From Crocinitomicaceae bacterium (GTDB lineage Bacteria > Bacteroidota > Bacteroidia > Flavobacteriales_D > Crocinitomicaceae): DNA of 64,000 bases. A program made the translations under genes and the position numbers. This document shows positions 55,185-62,990 of this stretch, in pieces; position 1 is the stretch's first letter; every line of letters starts with the position of its first letter. The stretch lies in NCBI GenBank assembly GCA_024643545.1, contig JAHEMR010000003.1, forward strand, positions 1 through 64,000. Reading direction: 5' to 3'. The notes beneath the pieces are model-generated. The model saw only the letters and a list, made by a program, of their open reading frames with translations, was not told the origin of the DNA and ran no database searches.

Positions 55185-56585
55185 TTATAGGGATTGGTGA
55201 GCAGGCTGAAGTAAATCCAACACTGTTTTTACTGGTGTAAATACTTCGTTGGGGATTTCAACAAAAACGGTGTTCCAATGCGCCATTCCTCCATTCCATA
55301 AACCAGGTTGTTCTATAAATTGAATGGTTTTTCCTAAATGATTTTTTTCTACGATAAAAAAGGAATCTTTTTCCGCGAATTGTGCTAAATCGAAAGAATT
55401 TCCTTGAAAATCTTTGAAGTCTAATGCCATCATCACAGGATTGAAATGTGTGCTCTGCATCAATAAAGCATTTACTTTATCGGTTTTTGCCAATTGTGCC
55501 TTTTCGACAATTTGCTTTCTCGTCGCGCCATTTTTTTGAACGAAAAATGGTCCCCCACCAGGCTGACCTTCGTTTTTAACCATGCCACATACGCGTAATG
55601 GACGGTGTAAAAACGCACGTAATTCCACCTCATCTTTCAATTCATTCGATGGTGAAAATTGAAACCGTTCATTTAATTTTTCAAAAGCTAAAAGCGACGG
55701 TTGCACCATTAATTTCGAAAATTCATCCTTCAGGTAATCCAATAATCCCACCAGTATTTTCCATTGGTCAGTACTGGCTTCTGATTGACTAAAATGCTGT
55801 AAATTATCTATGTTTTTAACCAAAACATAATCGCTTTCTATTTGAGCTAAATTGGCCAACAAGGTTCCATGTCCAGCCGGACGACGAATCGGTTCTCCAT
55901 CCACTCCTAATGCCAAAGATCCATCTGGATAAAATGCAAAAGCATCAGTGCTTGCATCCTGCTCCGAATACGTCACGAGGTATTCATCCCCGGTCATCTC
56001 ACTTAAACTACTTATTGCAGACTCAAAATGCTGTTGAAAATCCGATTGAATCGTAAAATGAAAGTCCACCGGTTGATTCATTAACTTACTTCCTTGAATC
56101 AATTGTTCCTGAAATGGATTTAAAATGAAGGGACCCAAAGAATGAAAAGGAATAAGTCCTTTGGGATATAAACCATAATTTAATCCTCCCTCGCTCAAAA
56201 TAAAGGAAATTAAGTCCTCAATGGACCAAGTAAAATTTTCAATTTTTTCTTTGACTTCAACTGGAAAACACTTGTAAAAAGAAAAAGATGAAATCCGACG
56301 AATGAACTGTTCCGTTTGAGCTTGATTCAATTCCGTAGTTTGATTCAAATAATCATATAAAAATTGAAACATCCTCGATCCGGATCCAGAGGCTGGAATA
56401 AAAAAGGAAAGGTGTTTGGTTAGCAAGTCAAAACGCTGGACAAAAGCAAGCTCCTCATCGTTCTCAAGTTGAATGATGCCATCTCCCAACCTACACGGAC
56501 GAATAACATCGAGAGACGGAACACCGTTCAAAATGGCTTTTTTTTGCTCCAACAGAGTAATTTCTTCCGCTTCTTTTTGTCCCAT
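55185..56585 (-). CDS. DUF4301 family protein
   Basis: The product has 466 aa, cytoplasmic (no signal). The nucleotidyltransferase-like N-terminal motif FFIPASGSGSRMF near residue 60 and the GHGTLLANL / GQPGGGPFFV / LWNGGMAHWNTVFVEIP blocks are characteristic of DUF4301. The motif layout resembles UDP-sugar pyrophosphorylases, so a nucleotidyl transfer role has been suggested, but no function is established. It is divergent from and about 27 bp away from the preferred start of the neighbouring methyltransferase-like gene. Confidence 0.85.
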   Translation of the reverse strand: MGQKEAEEITLLEQKKAILNGVPSLDVIRPCRLGDGIIQLENDEELAFVQRFDLLTKHLSFFIPASGSGSRMFQFLYDYLNQTTELNQAQTEQFIRRISSFSFYKCFPVEVKEKIENFTWSIEDLISFILSEGGLNYGLYPKGLIPFHSLGPFILNPFQEQLIQGSKLMNQPVDFHFTIQSDFQQHFESAISSLSEMTGDEYLVTYSEQDASTDAFAFYPDGSLALGVDGEPIRRPAGHGTLLANLAQIESDYVLVKNIDNLQHFSQSEASTDQWKILVGLLDYLKDEFSKLMVQPSLLAFEKLNERFQFSPSNELKDEVELRAFLHRPLRVCGMVKNEGQPGGGPFFVQKNGATRKQIVEKAQLAKTDKVNALLMQSTHFNPVMMALDFKDFQGNSFDLAQFAEKDSFFIVEKNHLGKTIQFIEQPGLWNGGMAHWNTVFVEIPNEVFTPVKTVLDLLQPAHQSL

Positions 56586-56612
56586 GTCTATCGAAAATCG
56601 TTATTTTGTATC

Positions 56613-57188
56613 GTGAATCGATTCTTCGAAATTATAAAATATACTTGGAAAGCCAAAGGAAGACACGGTATTCATTCTCCTTTCGTCTATGATTTGGTGG
56701 ATACCGGTTTTAAACTAGGTGTCTCAAAAAAAAAGTTAGCTCCAATTGCGACCGAACTAGGCATCTCCATCAGTTCTTTAAAACTCCTATATCAATTAAG
56801 TCAACACCTTAATTTCCAGCACATCTGGACAAACCTAGAGAAAAAAGACCTTCTTCAATCTTTTCTACTACAACAGGACATTCACTCGGAAATTCATTCG
56901 CTAAAACAACTGGAAGAAACGAAAAACGAATTACATGCTGGATTAATCTTTTTGGACTGTTCTAAACTAAGCAACTGGAATTGGGATACCATTATTGAAC
57001 GCATTCCAATGTTGAACGAGCAAACACTCATCGTTTTATTGGGAATCCGAAGGGATAAACAAGCGTTTTTAAAATGGAATGACTTGGTTTCAGACGCCGC
57101 TTTTCATTTTACAGCAGATTTATACCAATTCGGACTTTTATCAAAACGATCATTTCAAGAAAAGGAGCATTTCGTTCTTCGCTACTAA
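56613..57188 (+). CDS. Decayed class I methyltransferase-like protein lacking the SAM motif
   Basis: The track start (56469) runs deep into DUF4301 antisense. The credible start is GTG 56613 (191 aa). KYTWKAKGRHGIHSPFVYDLV is the N-terminal hallmark of a Bacteroidota SAM-methyltransferase family, and the C-terminus (FTADLYQFGLLSKRSFQEKEHFVLRY) also matches. Between them the usual LELGTSLGITT SAM-binding segment is replaced by FQHIWTNLEKKDLLQSFLLQQ, so motif I is absent. The frame is open throughout. It may be a non-catalytic member or an early pseudogene. Its stop overlaps that of the convergent partner 3 gene by 4 nt. Confidence 0.7.
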   Translation: MNRFFEIIKYTWKAKGRHGIHSPFVYDLVDTGFKLGVSKKKLAPIATELGISISSLKLLYQLSQHLNFQHIWTNLEKKDLLQSFLLQQDIHSEIHSLKQLEETKNELHAGLIFLDCSKLSNWNWDTIIERIPMLNEQTLIVLLGIRRDKQAFLKWNDLVSDAAFHFTADLYQFGLLSKRSFQEKEHFVLRY

Positions 57189-58000
57189 TAAGCCGAAACG
57201 ATCACATCTAACATTTCAGGCATTGACTTTACACTGAATGAGGTAAATGCATCTGCTTGTTTTTTCCGTGAACTTATTTTTCCTTTGGATACTATTTTTG
57301 AAGAGATGATTCCAACTTCACTTAAATTATCAGAAGTCCATGAATACGTTGTTGAAGCTGATCCTAAAGGACTTGCAGAGAGCGTTAATGCATTGCCATT
57401 AGCAAGACTATTGGACCAAGCAACTGTAGGGGCGGCCATGGTTTCAACATCTGCTGCACGTTCACTCAATTCAGGCAATGTCACTTCTGTCGACGCAATT
57501 TCCTGCGATATTTTTTCGTTCGACGATTCCACTTCAATTGGAGCCGGAGTGCTTAGATCACCGTTTAACTTTGTATCCTCTTGTATTTCCGGTTGAATTT
57601 TCTTTTCCTGGGTCGGTTTTTTGACATCATTTTTCGCCAGTGAAACTTCTTTGTTCGGTTGATACATGAACCACGTCAGCACCAACGTAGCCGCCACAGC
57701 AGAAATAGAAGTCCATGTAGCGATGCGACTAAATCGATTTTTAGTGAAACGAATTTCTCTTCCACCGGAATGTGGTTGTTTCCCTGCATATTGAATGGCG
57801 AAAAGATGATCCAAACGCATTTTGGTATTCGTTTCATCGGTATTTTGATCCGACCATACATCTACCTGTTGGAATAATTGTTTCAAGGATTGAAATTCCT
57901 CTTCATCCGCACACCATTCCACTAATTGCGTCCGTTCGAAGTCTGTCAACTCGGCAAAAGCCGCATGTTTTTTCAGGATGTCTTTTAATTTATCTTCCAT
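57185..58000 (-). CDS. Membrane-anchored partner of sigma factor 3
   Basis: The product has 271 aa. A cytoplasmic head of about 95 residues (AFAELTDFERTQLVEWCADEEEF) precedes one helix (IATWTSISAVAATLVLTWFM). A Glu/Pro/Lys-rich stretch (KKPTQEKKIQPEIQED) and a poorly structured ~130-residue outer region follow. No HCCL zinc motif or FecR domain is present. It starts 2 bp after the sigma gene's stop, the standard position of an anti-sigma factor. Assignment as anti-sigma is by context and topology. Confidence 0.68.
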   Translation of the reverse strand: MEDKLKDILKKHAAFAELTDFERTQLVEWCADEEEFQSLKQLFQQVDVWSDQNTDETNTKMRLDHLFAIQYAGKQPHSGGREIRFTKNRFSRIATWTSISAVAATLVLTWFMYQPNKEVSLAKNDVKKPTQEKKIQPEIQEDTKLNGDLSTPAPIEVESSNEKISQEIASTEVTLPELSERAADVETMAAPTVAWSNSLANGNALTLSASPLGSASTTYSWTSDNLSEVGIISSKIVSKGKISSRKKQADAFTSFSVKSMPEMLDVIVSAY

Positions 58001-58002
58001 CT

Positions 58003-58581
58003 TTATTGTGTCAATTGATAAACACTCAGTTGATTTGCTAAAAATTTGGTTGCATAAAACAAGCGCGATTTTACTGTCCCTTCATTGATGTCCAATATTT
58101 CTGCTATTTCTTTTAAAGCAAGTCCGTCAAGGTGACGCAGTGTAAACACGGATCGATGCTTTTCATCTAATTCTTGTAATTTCTCCTCAAATTCAGCTAA
58201 AAACTGTGCGTCTTGAACTTGATTCAATACATTTTCAGTGGATGCTGCATAAGAGGTATCGACACCATGAACCGTATTTTTTCTTACTTCCATTCGTTTG
58301 TATTCATTTTTACACATGTTACTTGCCACGGAGAAAATCCAGGTTTTAAAAGAACGGGATGTGTCAAACAATTCAGGATGCTGAATAATTTTCGCAAATA
58401 AATCATGGACAAAGTCCTCCGATTTTTCATCATCGCGCCAAAGCATGTTTCGAAAATAACCTCTTAATTTGCCCGCATAACGCTCGTACAATTCAGTAAA
58501 CGCAGACTGATCCCCTTGTCCCAATGCCTGCATTAAGGACTCATCACTCCAGTCTGATATCGATTTACGAAAGAACTTCAT
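58003..58581 (-). CDS. ECF-type RNA polymerase sigma factor (pair 3)
   Basis: The product has 192 aa. Region 2: LYERYAGKLRGYFRNML...DFVHDLFAKIIQ...FKTWIFSVASNMCKNEYKR. Region 4: LDEKHRSVFTLRHLDGLALKEIAEILDINEGTVKSRLFYATKFL, the common recognition helix, unlike sigma 1 and 2. The upstream 402-aa secreted-protein gene ends exactly before its ATG (TAG-ATG), and the partner gene starts 2 bp after it. Three genes therefore form one compact operon. Confidence 0.93.
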   Translation of the reverse strand: MKFFRKSISDWSDESLMQALGQGDQSAFTELYERYAGKLRGYFRNMLWRDDEKSEDFVHDLFAKIIQHPELFDTSRSFKTWIFSVASNMCKNEYKRMEVRKNTVHGVDTSYAASTENVLNQVQDAQFLAEFEEKLQELDEKHRSVFTLRHLDGLALKEIAEILDINEGTVKSRLFYATKFLANQLSVYQLTQ

Positions 58582-59790
58582 CTAATAACCTGACTTTTTG
58601 GTGGCTTTTTTTCCTAAAATTTGATCCATGCTTTCTCGGATTTGAAGCAATAAAACCTCGTTTTCCTCTCGAATGTATTTCTGTTCCAAATACATTAACA
58701 TGGGCATGTAGTTCATGGCAAATTTACTGCGCACCTCCCCTTCTGTTAACCCGTATTTATTGAGCTGCTCAAACCATAAGGTTTCTTGTCGAATAGGTAA
58801 ATCCCCGGCTGGATTTTCGGCATATTGAAAGGTGAGTCCGACTGGAAAGAGTTTTTTAGCTAATGGTTCTAAGTAATTTCTAGGGATCGTAACGGAAAGA
58901 AAGATTTCTTTATCCGTATTTAAGGCACAGAATTGACCTAAGTAAGCCACGTCTATTTTCGTTGATTTCGGTAAAGTATAGCCAAGTTCCGTTAATTTTT
59001 CTCGGTATTGAGGACTTTGCAAGAAATCCAATGAAATGACCTTCACATCCATTCGCTGTTGGTGACTAAATTGATTAAGCATTGCACCATATGTATCTTC
59101 AAATCCATGTGTAATGAGAGTAGAATTTAACGTGCATGACGTCAAAACATCACTCGTGTAGGATTCAACTTCCAAACTGATCACCTCGTTGACGGACATC
59201 ATGGAAAGTGTATTTTGAGCACTCAAGGTATCTCCATTCATGTATTTGAGGGAAACGTATTGTTTTTGAACTTCCACATTTTCTTGATTCATCTCATAGG
59301 CTTTTTCAAGGGCTGCAGATCGTTCCAAATTATAATTACCCGCTGAATAATAGGCCAATTGATATTCCCAAGAATTCGGAGAGATGAGCTCAAGTTGCTT
59401 CACCTTCGAATCCATTTCAGCTTGTTCAGCTGCCAAAGGTGTTCGTTGAAATTTATTTGATTTGGAGTTTTGTCGAACCAGTGAAAAAGCGGAGAAAACC
59501 TGTAATGATTTGTCATACTCTCGCAAATCTTTCGTGTCATCTTGAGCACCGAAATTTTCTCGCTCCTCGAGTTTTTGATCCAATTTGAAATAGCTTGAAT
59601 CCATGTTGATCAAGGTATTTGACTCGATGTTTGTGTTCAAATTTAATTGTCCATTCGAAAGGTTTGTTGCATTTTCACCGACACCTAAATGGTTCGTTGA
59701 TTGCGGTTTATTCAGGTATCCATTTGGCGGTTGACCAAAAGAAATAAAGGAAAAAAGGAACAAAAAACTAAAGAAAATAGTTTGTTTCAT
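58582..59790 (-). CDS. Secreted protein upstream of sigma factor 3, TPR-like
   Basis: The product has 402 aa with a signal peptide (FFSFLFLFSFISFGQ). Residues 30-90 are Asn/Ser/Thr-rich, and about 130-190 look like TPR-type helical pairs (SWEYQLAYYSAGNYNLERSAALEKAYEMNQENVEVQ). The C-terminal half is mixed alpha/beta with no family I recognise. Its stop codon abuts the sigma gene's ATG. Being first in a sigma/anti-sigma operon, it may be a periplasmic sensor or cargo; this is inference. Confidence 0.7.
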   Translation of the reverse strand: MKQTIFFSFLFLFSFISFGQPPNGYLNKPQSTNHLGVGENATNLSNGQLNLNTNIESNTLINMDSSYFKLDQKLEERENFGAQDDTKDLREYDKSLQVFSAFSLVRQNSKSNKFQRTPLAAEQAEMDSKVKQLELISPNSWEYQLAYYSAGNYNLERSAALEKAYEMNQENVEVQKQYVSLKYMNGDTLSAQNTLSMMSVNEVISLEVESYTSDVLTSCTLNSTLITHGFEDTYGAMLNQFSHQQRMDVKVISLDFLQSPQYREKLTELGYTLPKSTKIDVAYLGQFCALNTDKEIFLSVTIPRNYLEPLAKKLFPVGLTFQYAENPAGDLPIRQETLWFEQLNKYGLTEGEVRSKFAMNYMPMLMYLEQKYIREENEVLLLQIRESMDQILGKKATKKSGY

Positions 59791-59871
59791 TGGGATGATT
59801 TTTAGCTATTTACAACCAAGTTCTTCAAAGGTTCAAAAAAAGTCTCAATATTCCGTAGATTTGTTCGTTAT

Positions 59872-61263
59872 ATGCACATGAGATTATTCTTTTCTACCCT
59901 TTTCGGATGCTTACTCGTTCTGTTTACCTTGAGCACTAGCTCTTGTGGAAAGCATGTCATTCTATCAAAAAACAATTTAAGTTTCTCTAAGGATACCGTT
60001 GTATTTGATACGGTTTTCACGACTATTGGATCAACGACCCAACAATTTAAAATTTACAACAAGGACTCCAAAACAATTAAAATCGATGAAATCGAATTAA
60101 TGGGAGGAACGAGTTCCAAATTTTCCATCAATGTAGATGGACTACAAGGAACAAAAATGCAAGATTTATACATTGAAGGCGGGGATAGCTTATTCGTTTT
60201 TGTGGAAGTTACCTTGGATCCAAACGGTAGCAATTTACCGCTGGTAATTGAAGATTCCATCCGATTTAAGTCCAATGAAAAAAATCAATTTGTCAAACTA
60301 GCAGCTTGGGGACAAGATGCTTATTTTCACTACAAAGATTTAAACGAAGGAATTTGGCCAAACGACAAACCGCATGTTATTTACGGCTATGCCGCCATTG
60401 ATTCAGCAAAAACTTTGAATATTCAAGCGGGAACACATATTTACATGCACAAAAACGCCATTTTGTACGTGTACAAATCGACCTTGAACATTCAAGGAAC
60501 ACTTGGAAATGAAGTCATTATCGAAGGAGATCGTTTGGAACAAGATTATCAAAATGTAAGTGGTCAATTTTATGGCATTTACTTTCAACAAGCGCGTCCA
60601 TGTACCATCGATTACGCGATTATCAAAAACGGAACATCCGGGGTACACCTGTACGATGAGGATCCCACGAACAGTGACTACACCCTTACAATGACCAACA
60701 CGATTATTAAAAACCAAGCACGGTATGGTGTTTTTATCTTTGCTGGAGCCAAAGTGAAAGCGGAAAACTGCATCATCGCTAAAAACGGCACACATGCACT
60801 GTTTGTCCTACAAGGAGGCGACTTCAATTTTAATCATTGCGACCTACTCGGTTATGGCAGCTCGACAAATCCTGCGGTGGGAATTAGTAATTATTACACC
60901 GACTATACGGCAGGACAAACAAATGTTTCCTCCATCGAAGAAGGGAAATTATACAACTGCGTGGTTACAGGAAATCTAACGACCGAATTCGCAATGGATA
61001 CGATTCAAATGTCAGGTGTCGTACTCAATTTCGATTTTAAAAATACTGTCCTACGTTCTGAAGAAATCTACACGGATTCTTTTTACGACGCGAGTGTCAT
61101 CTGGAATGGATCAGCACTTTTTACGAATCCAGCGGAATATGATTTCACTTTTGGTGTTAGTTCGGATTTACAGGGCAATGGAATTAACACTAGCGTGGTA
61201 ACTGATATTCTTGGGAATCCAAGAAACAATCCACCAGATATTGGCGCGATAGAAATGAATTAA
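59872..61263 (+). CDS. Beta-helix lipoprotein, choice-of-anchor-Q type
   Basis: The product has 463 aa. Start ATG 59872 (or 59878). A signal sequence ends LSTSSC, a lipobox with Cys at residue 25. Residues 30-140 are an Ig-like strand domain (KNNLSFSKDTVVFDTVFTTIG). Residues about 150-440 are a right-handed parallel beta-helix (AGTHIYMHKNAILYVYKSTLNIQG, IDYAIIKNGTSGVHLYDEDP). The end, DILGNPRNNPPDIGAIEMN, is the choice-of-anchor-Q signature. A TAGATTTG -7 element lies at 59856-59863. Surface polysaccharide binding is plausible; no catalytic motif seen. Confidence 0.82.
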   Translation: MHMRLFFSTLFGCLLVLFTLSTSSCGKHVILSKNNLSFSKDTVVFDTVFTTIGSTTQQFKIYNKDSKTIKIDEIELMGGTSSKFSINVDGLQGTKMQDLYIEGGDSLFVFVEVTLDPNGSNLPLVIEDSIRFKSNEKNQFVKLAAWGQDAYFHYKDLNEGIWPNDKPHVIYGYAAIDSAKTLNIQAGTHIYMHKNAILYVYKSTLNIQGTLGNEVIIEGDRLEQDYQNVSGQFYGIYFQQARPCTIDYAIIKNGTSGVHLYDEDPTNSDYTLTMTNTIIKNQARYGVFIFAGAKVKAENCIIAKNGTHALFVLQGGDFNFNHCDLLGYGSSTNPAVGISNYYTDYTAGQTNVSSIEEGKLYNCVVTGNLTTEFAMDTIQMSGVVLNFDFKNTVLRSEEIYTDSFYDASVIWNGSALFTNPAEYDFTFGVSSDLQGNGINTSVVTDILGNPRNNPPDIGAIEMN

Positions 61264-61277
61264 TCAATGCTTTAAAC

Positions 61278-61312
61278 AAAAAAATGCGGATCAATACTGA
61301 CCCGCATTTTTT
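61278..61312. terminator. Bidirectional intrinsic terminator
   Basis: AAAAAAATGCGG and CCGCATTTTTT form a long stem with a 12-base loop (about 4 GC pairs plus A/T arms), between the convergent beta-helix and mdh genes. The A and T arms allow termination in both directions. Confidence 0.85.
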
Positions 61313-61329
61313 ATTTCGTTGAATTGGAC

Positions 61330-62268
61330 TTATGCGTTAGCAATCATGTTGTCCAAAACTTCCATCACACTTTTAACAGCTTCAGCTGACTCTACTAAAA
61401 GAGCGCGTTCTGCGTCATTCAATTGTAACTCGATGATTTTTTCGATTCCATTTTTACCCAAAACTACAGGTACACCTAAGTAGATATCGTTCATTCCATA
61501 TTCACCTTGTAACCAAGCACAAACTGGGAAGATACGTTTTTGGTCACGAACGATTGCTTCTACCATTTGAGCAGCAGCAGCTCCCGGAGCGTACCAAGCT
61601 GAGGTTCCTAATAATTTAACGATTTCACCACCACCAAATTTCGTGCGTTCGATGATTTCATTCAATTTAGACTCTTCGATTAATTCAGTAACTGGAATAC
61701 CTCCAACAGTCGTGTAACGAGGAAGTGGAACCATTGTGTCACCATGTCCACCCATCAATACTGCTTGGATATCCTTCGGCGAAACATTTAATTCTGTTGC
61801 CAAAAATGCACGGTAACGAGCTGTGTCAAGTACACCTGCCATTCCGAATACTTTGCTTGGATCTGTATTTGCGTTCAAATACGCACAGTATGTCATTACA
61901 TCTAAAGGATTAGAAACAACAACGATGATTGCGTTCGGCGAATACTTCACGATGTTCTCTGTCACGGTCTTAACAATACCAGCATTGGTAGCGATAAGGT
62001 CGTCACGAGACATTCCTGGTTTTCTTGGTAAACCTGATGTAATCACAACTACATCAGAATCCGCTGTTTTCGCGTAATCATTTGTTGATCCAATCGTACG
62101 TGAATCGTACAAATTAATAGGAGATGTCTGCCAAATATCAAGTGCTTTACCTTCGGCAAACCCTTCTTTAATATCTAGTAAAACAATTTCGTTAGCGATT
62201 TCTCTTTGTGCCAACACATCTGCACAGGTTGCACCTACATTCCCTGCACCTACTACGGTTACTTTCAT
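61330..62268 (-). CDS. mdh: Malate dehydrogenase
   Basis: The product has 312 aa, a typical length. It interconverts malate and oxaloacetate with NAD. The Rossmann motif GAGNVG is at residues 7-12, and the acidic residue after the second strand (LLDIKEG) indicates NAD use. Catalytic His175 is in LMGGHGDTMVP, paired with Asp148; Arg82 and Arg88 (LPRKPGMSRDD) and Arg151 bind substrate, and Arg at position 82 marks malate over lactate. It is of the LDH-like group of MDHs. Single gene. Confidence 0.97.
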   Translation of the reverse strand: MKVTVVGAGNVGATCADVLAQREIANEIVLLDIKEGFAEGKALDIWQTSPINLYDSRTIGSTNDYAKTADSDVVVITSGLPRKPGMSRDDLIATNAGIVKTVTENIVKYSPNAIIVVVSNPLDVMTYCAYLNANTDPSKVFGMAGVLDTARYRAFLATELNVSPKDIQAVLMGGHGDTMVPLPRYTTVGGIPVTELIEESKLNEIIERTKFGGGEIVKLLGTSAWYAPGAAAAQMVEAIVRDQKRIFPVCAWLQGEYGMNDIYLGVPVVLGKNGIEKIIELQLNDAERALLVESAEAVKSVMEVLDNMIANA

Positions 62269-62417
62269 TTGATCTGTGTATTAGTTTGTAATTGCTAAAT
62301 AGCGACACGAATTTAGTGAATTTGAGGAAAATTTTGTTTTTTTGAGCGTATTTTTCGTTTTTATTTATTTCAAGAGGCAACCGACGTACCTTAGCGACGT
62401 TTTAAAATTGTTGAAAA

Positions 62418-62990
62418 TTGGAGAACCAGGATCATTTAAGAGGAATTGTGGAGGGATGCATCCGTGGCGAACGTCGTTCGCAGGAAGCGTTATTTAAGCA
62501 ATTTTACGGAAAAATGATGGTGGTTTGTTTGCGATACATGACGGATCGCGACACCGCACAGGAGGTTCTTCAAGAGGCATTTTTAAAGGTCTTTGACAAA
62601 TTGGAGGTTTTTGATTTCAAAGGTTCATTGGAAGGATGGATTCGTCGCATTGTAGCAAATACAGCGATCGACGCCCTTCGAAAAGCCAAACGAAATCCAT
62701 TTCTGAGTGATCAAGATACCGACTTCAAACAAGCGGCGCGTGATGAGTTAGTGGAGCGAGAAGAATTAGATGTAATTGATTTAAAAGCTGAAATAGCGAT
62801 GAATGCAATTGCAAAACTCTCTCCTGCTTACCGCACGGTGTTTAACCTATTTGTTTTGGAGGATTGTACACACAAAGAAATTGCTGAGCTACTAGGAATC
62901 AGCGAAGGAACCTCAAAATCCAATTTGGCGAAGGCGAAAATGAACCTTCAACGCATATTAACTGAAAAATTTGTAAACATCGACAAATGA
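62418..62990 (+). CDS. ECF-type RNA polymerase sigma factor (pair 4)
   Basis: The product has 190 aa, starting at TTG 62418 (no ATG in frame nearby). Region 2: LFKQFYGKMMVVCLRYMTDRDTAQEVLQEAFLKVFDKL...LEGWIRRIVANTAIDALRK. Region 4: LSPAYRTVFNLFVLEDCTHKEIAELLGISEGTSKSNLAKAKMNLQ. A TACCTTAG -7-like element lies about 25 bases upstream. It overlaps the downstream membrane protein gene by ATGA. Typical of Bacteroidota sigma factors paired with large surface-type partners. Confidence 0.93.
   Translation: MENQDHLRGIVEGCIRGERRSQEALFKQFYGKMMVVCLRYMTDRDTAQEVLQEAFLKVFDKLEVFDFKGSLEGWIRRIVANTAIDALRKAKRNPFLSDQDTDFKQAARDELVEREELDVIDLKAEIAMNAIAKLSPAYRTVFNLFVLEDCTHKEIAELLGISEGTSKSNLAKAKMNLQRILTEKFVNIDK

Noticed and set aside
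56469-56612. N-terminal extension of the methyltransferase-like ORF
   Set aside because: It lies antisense in the DUF4301 gene, and family similarity begins after GTG 56613.
62269-62417. Riboswitch or leader element between mdh and sigma 4
   Set aside because: Only a -7-like TACCTTAG is visible; no conserved secondary structure could be recognised.
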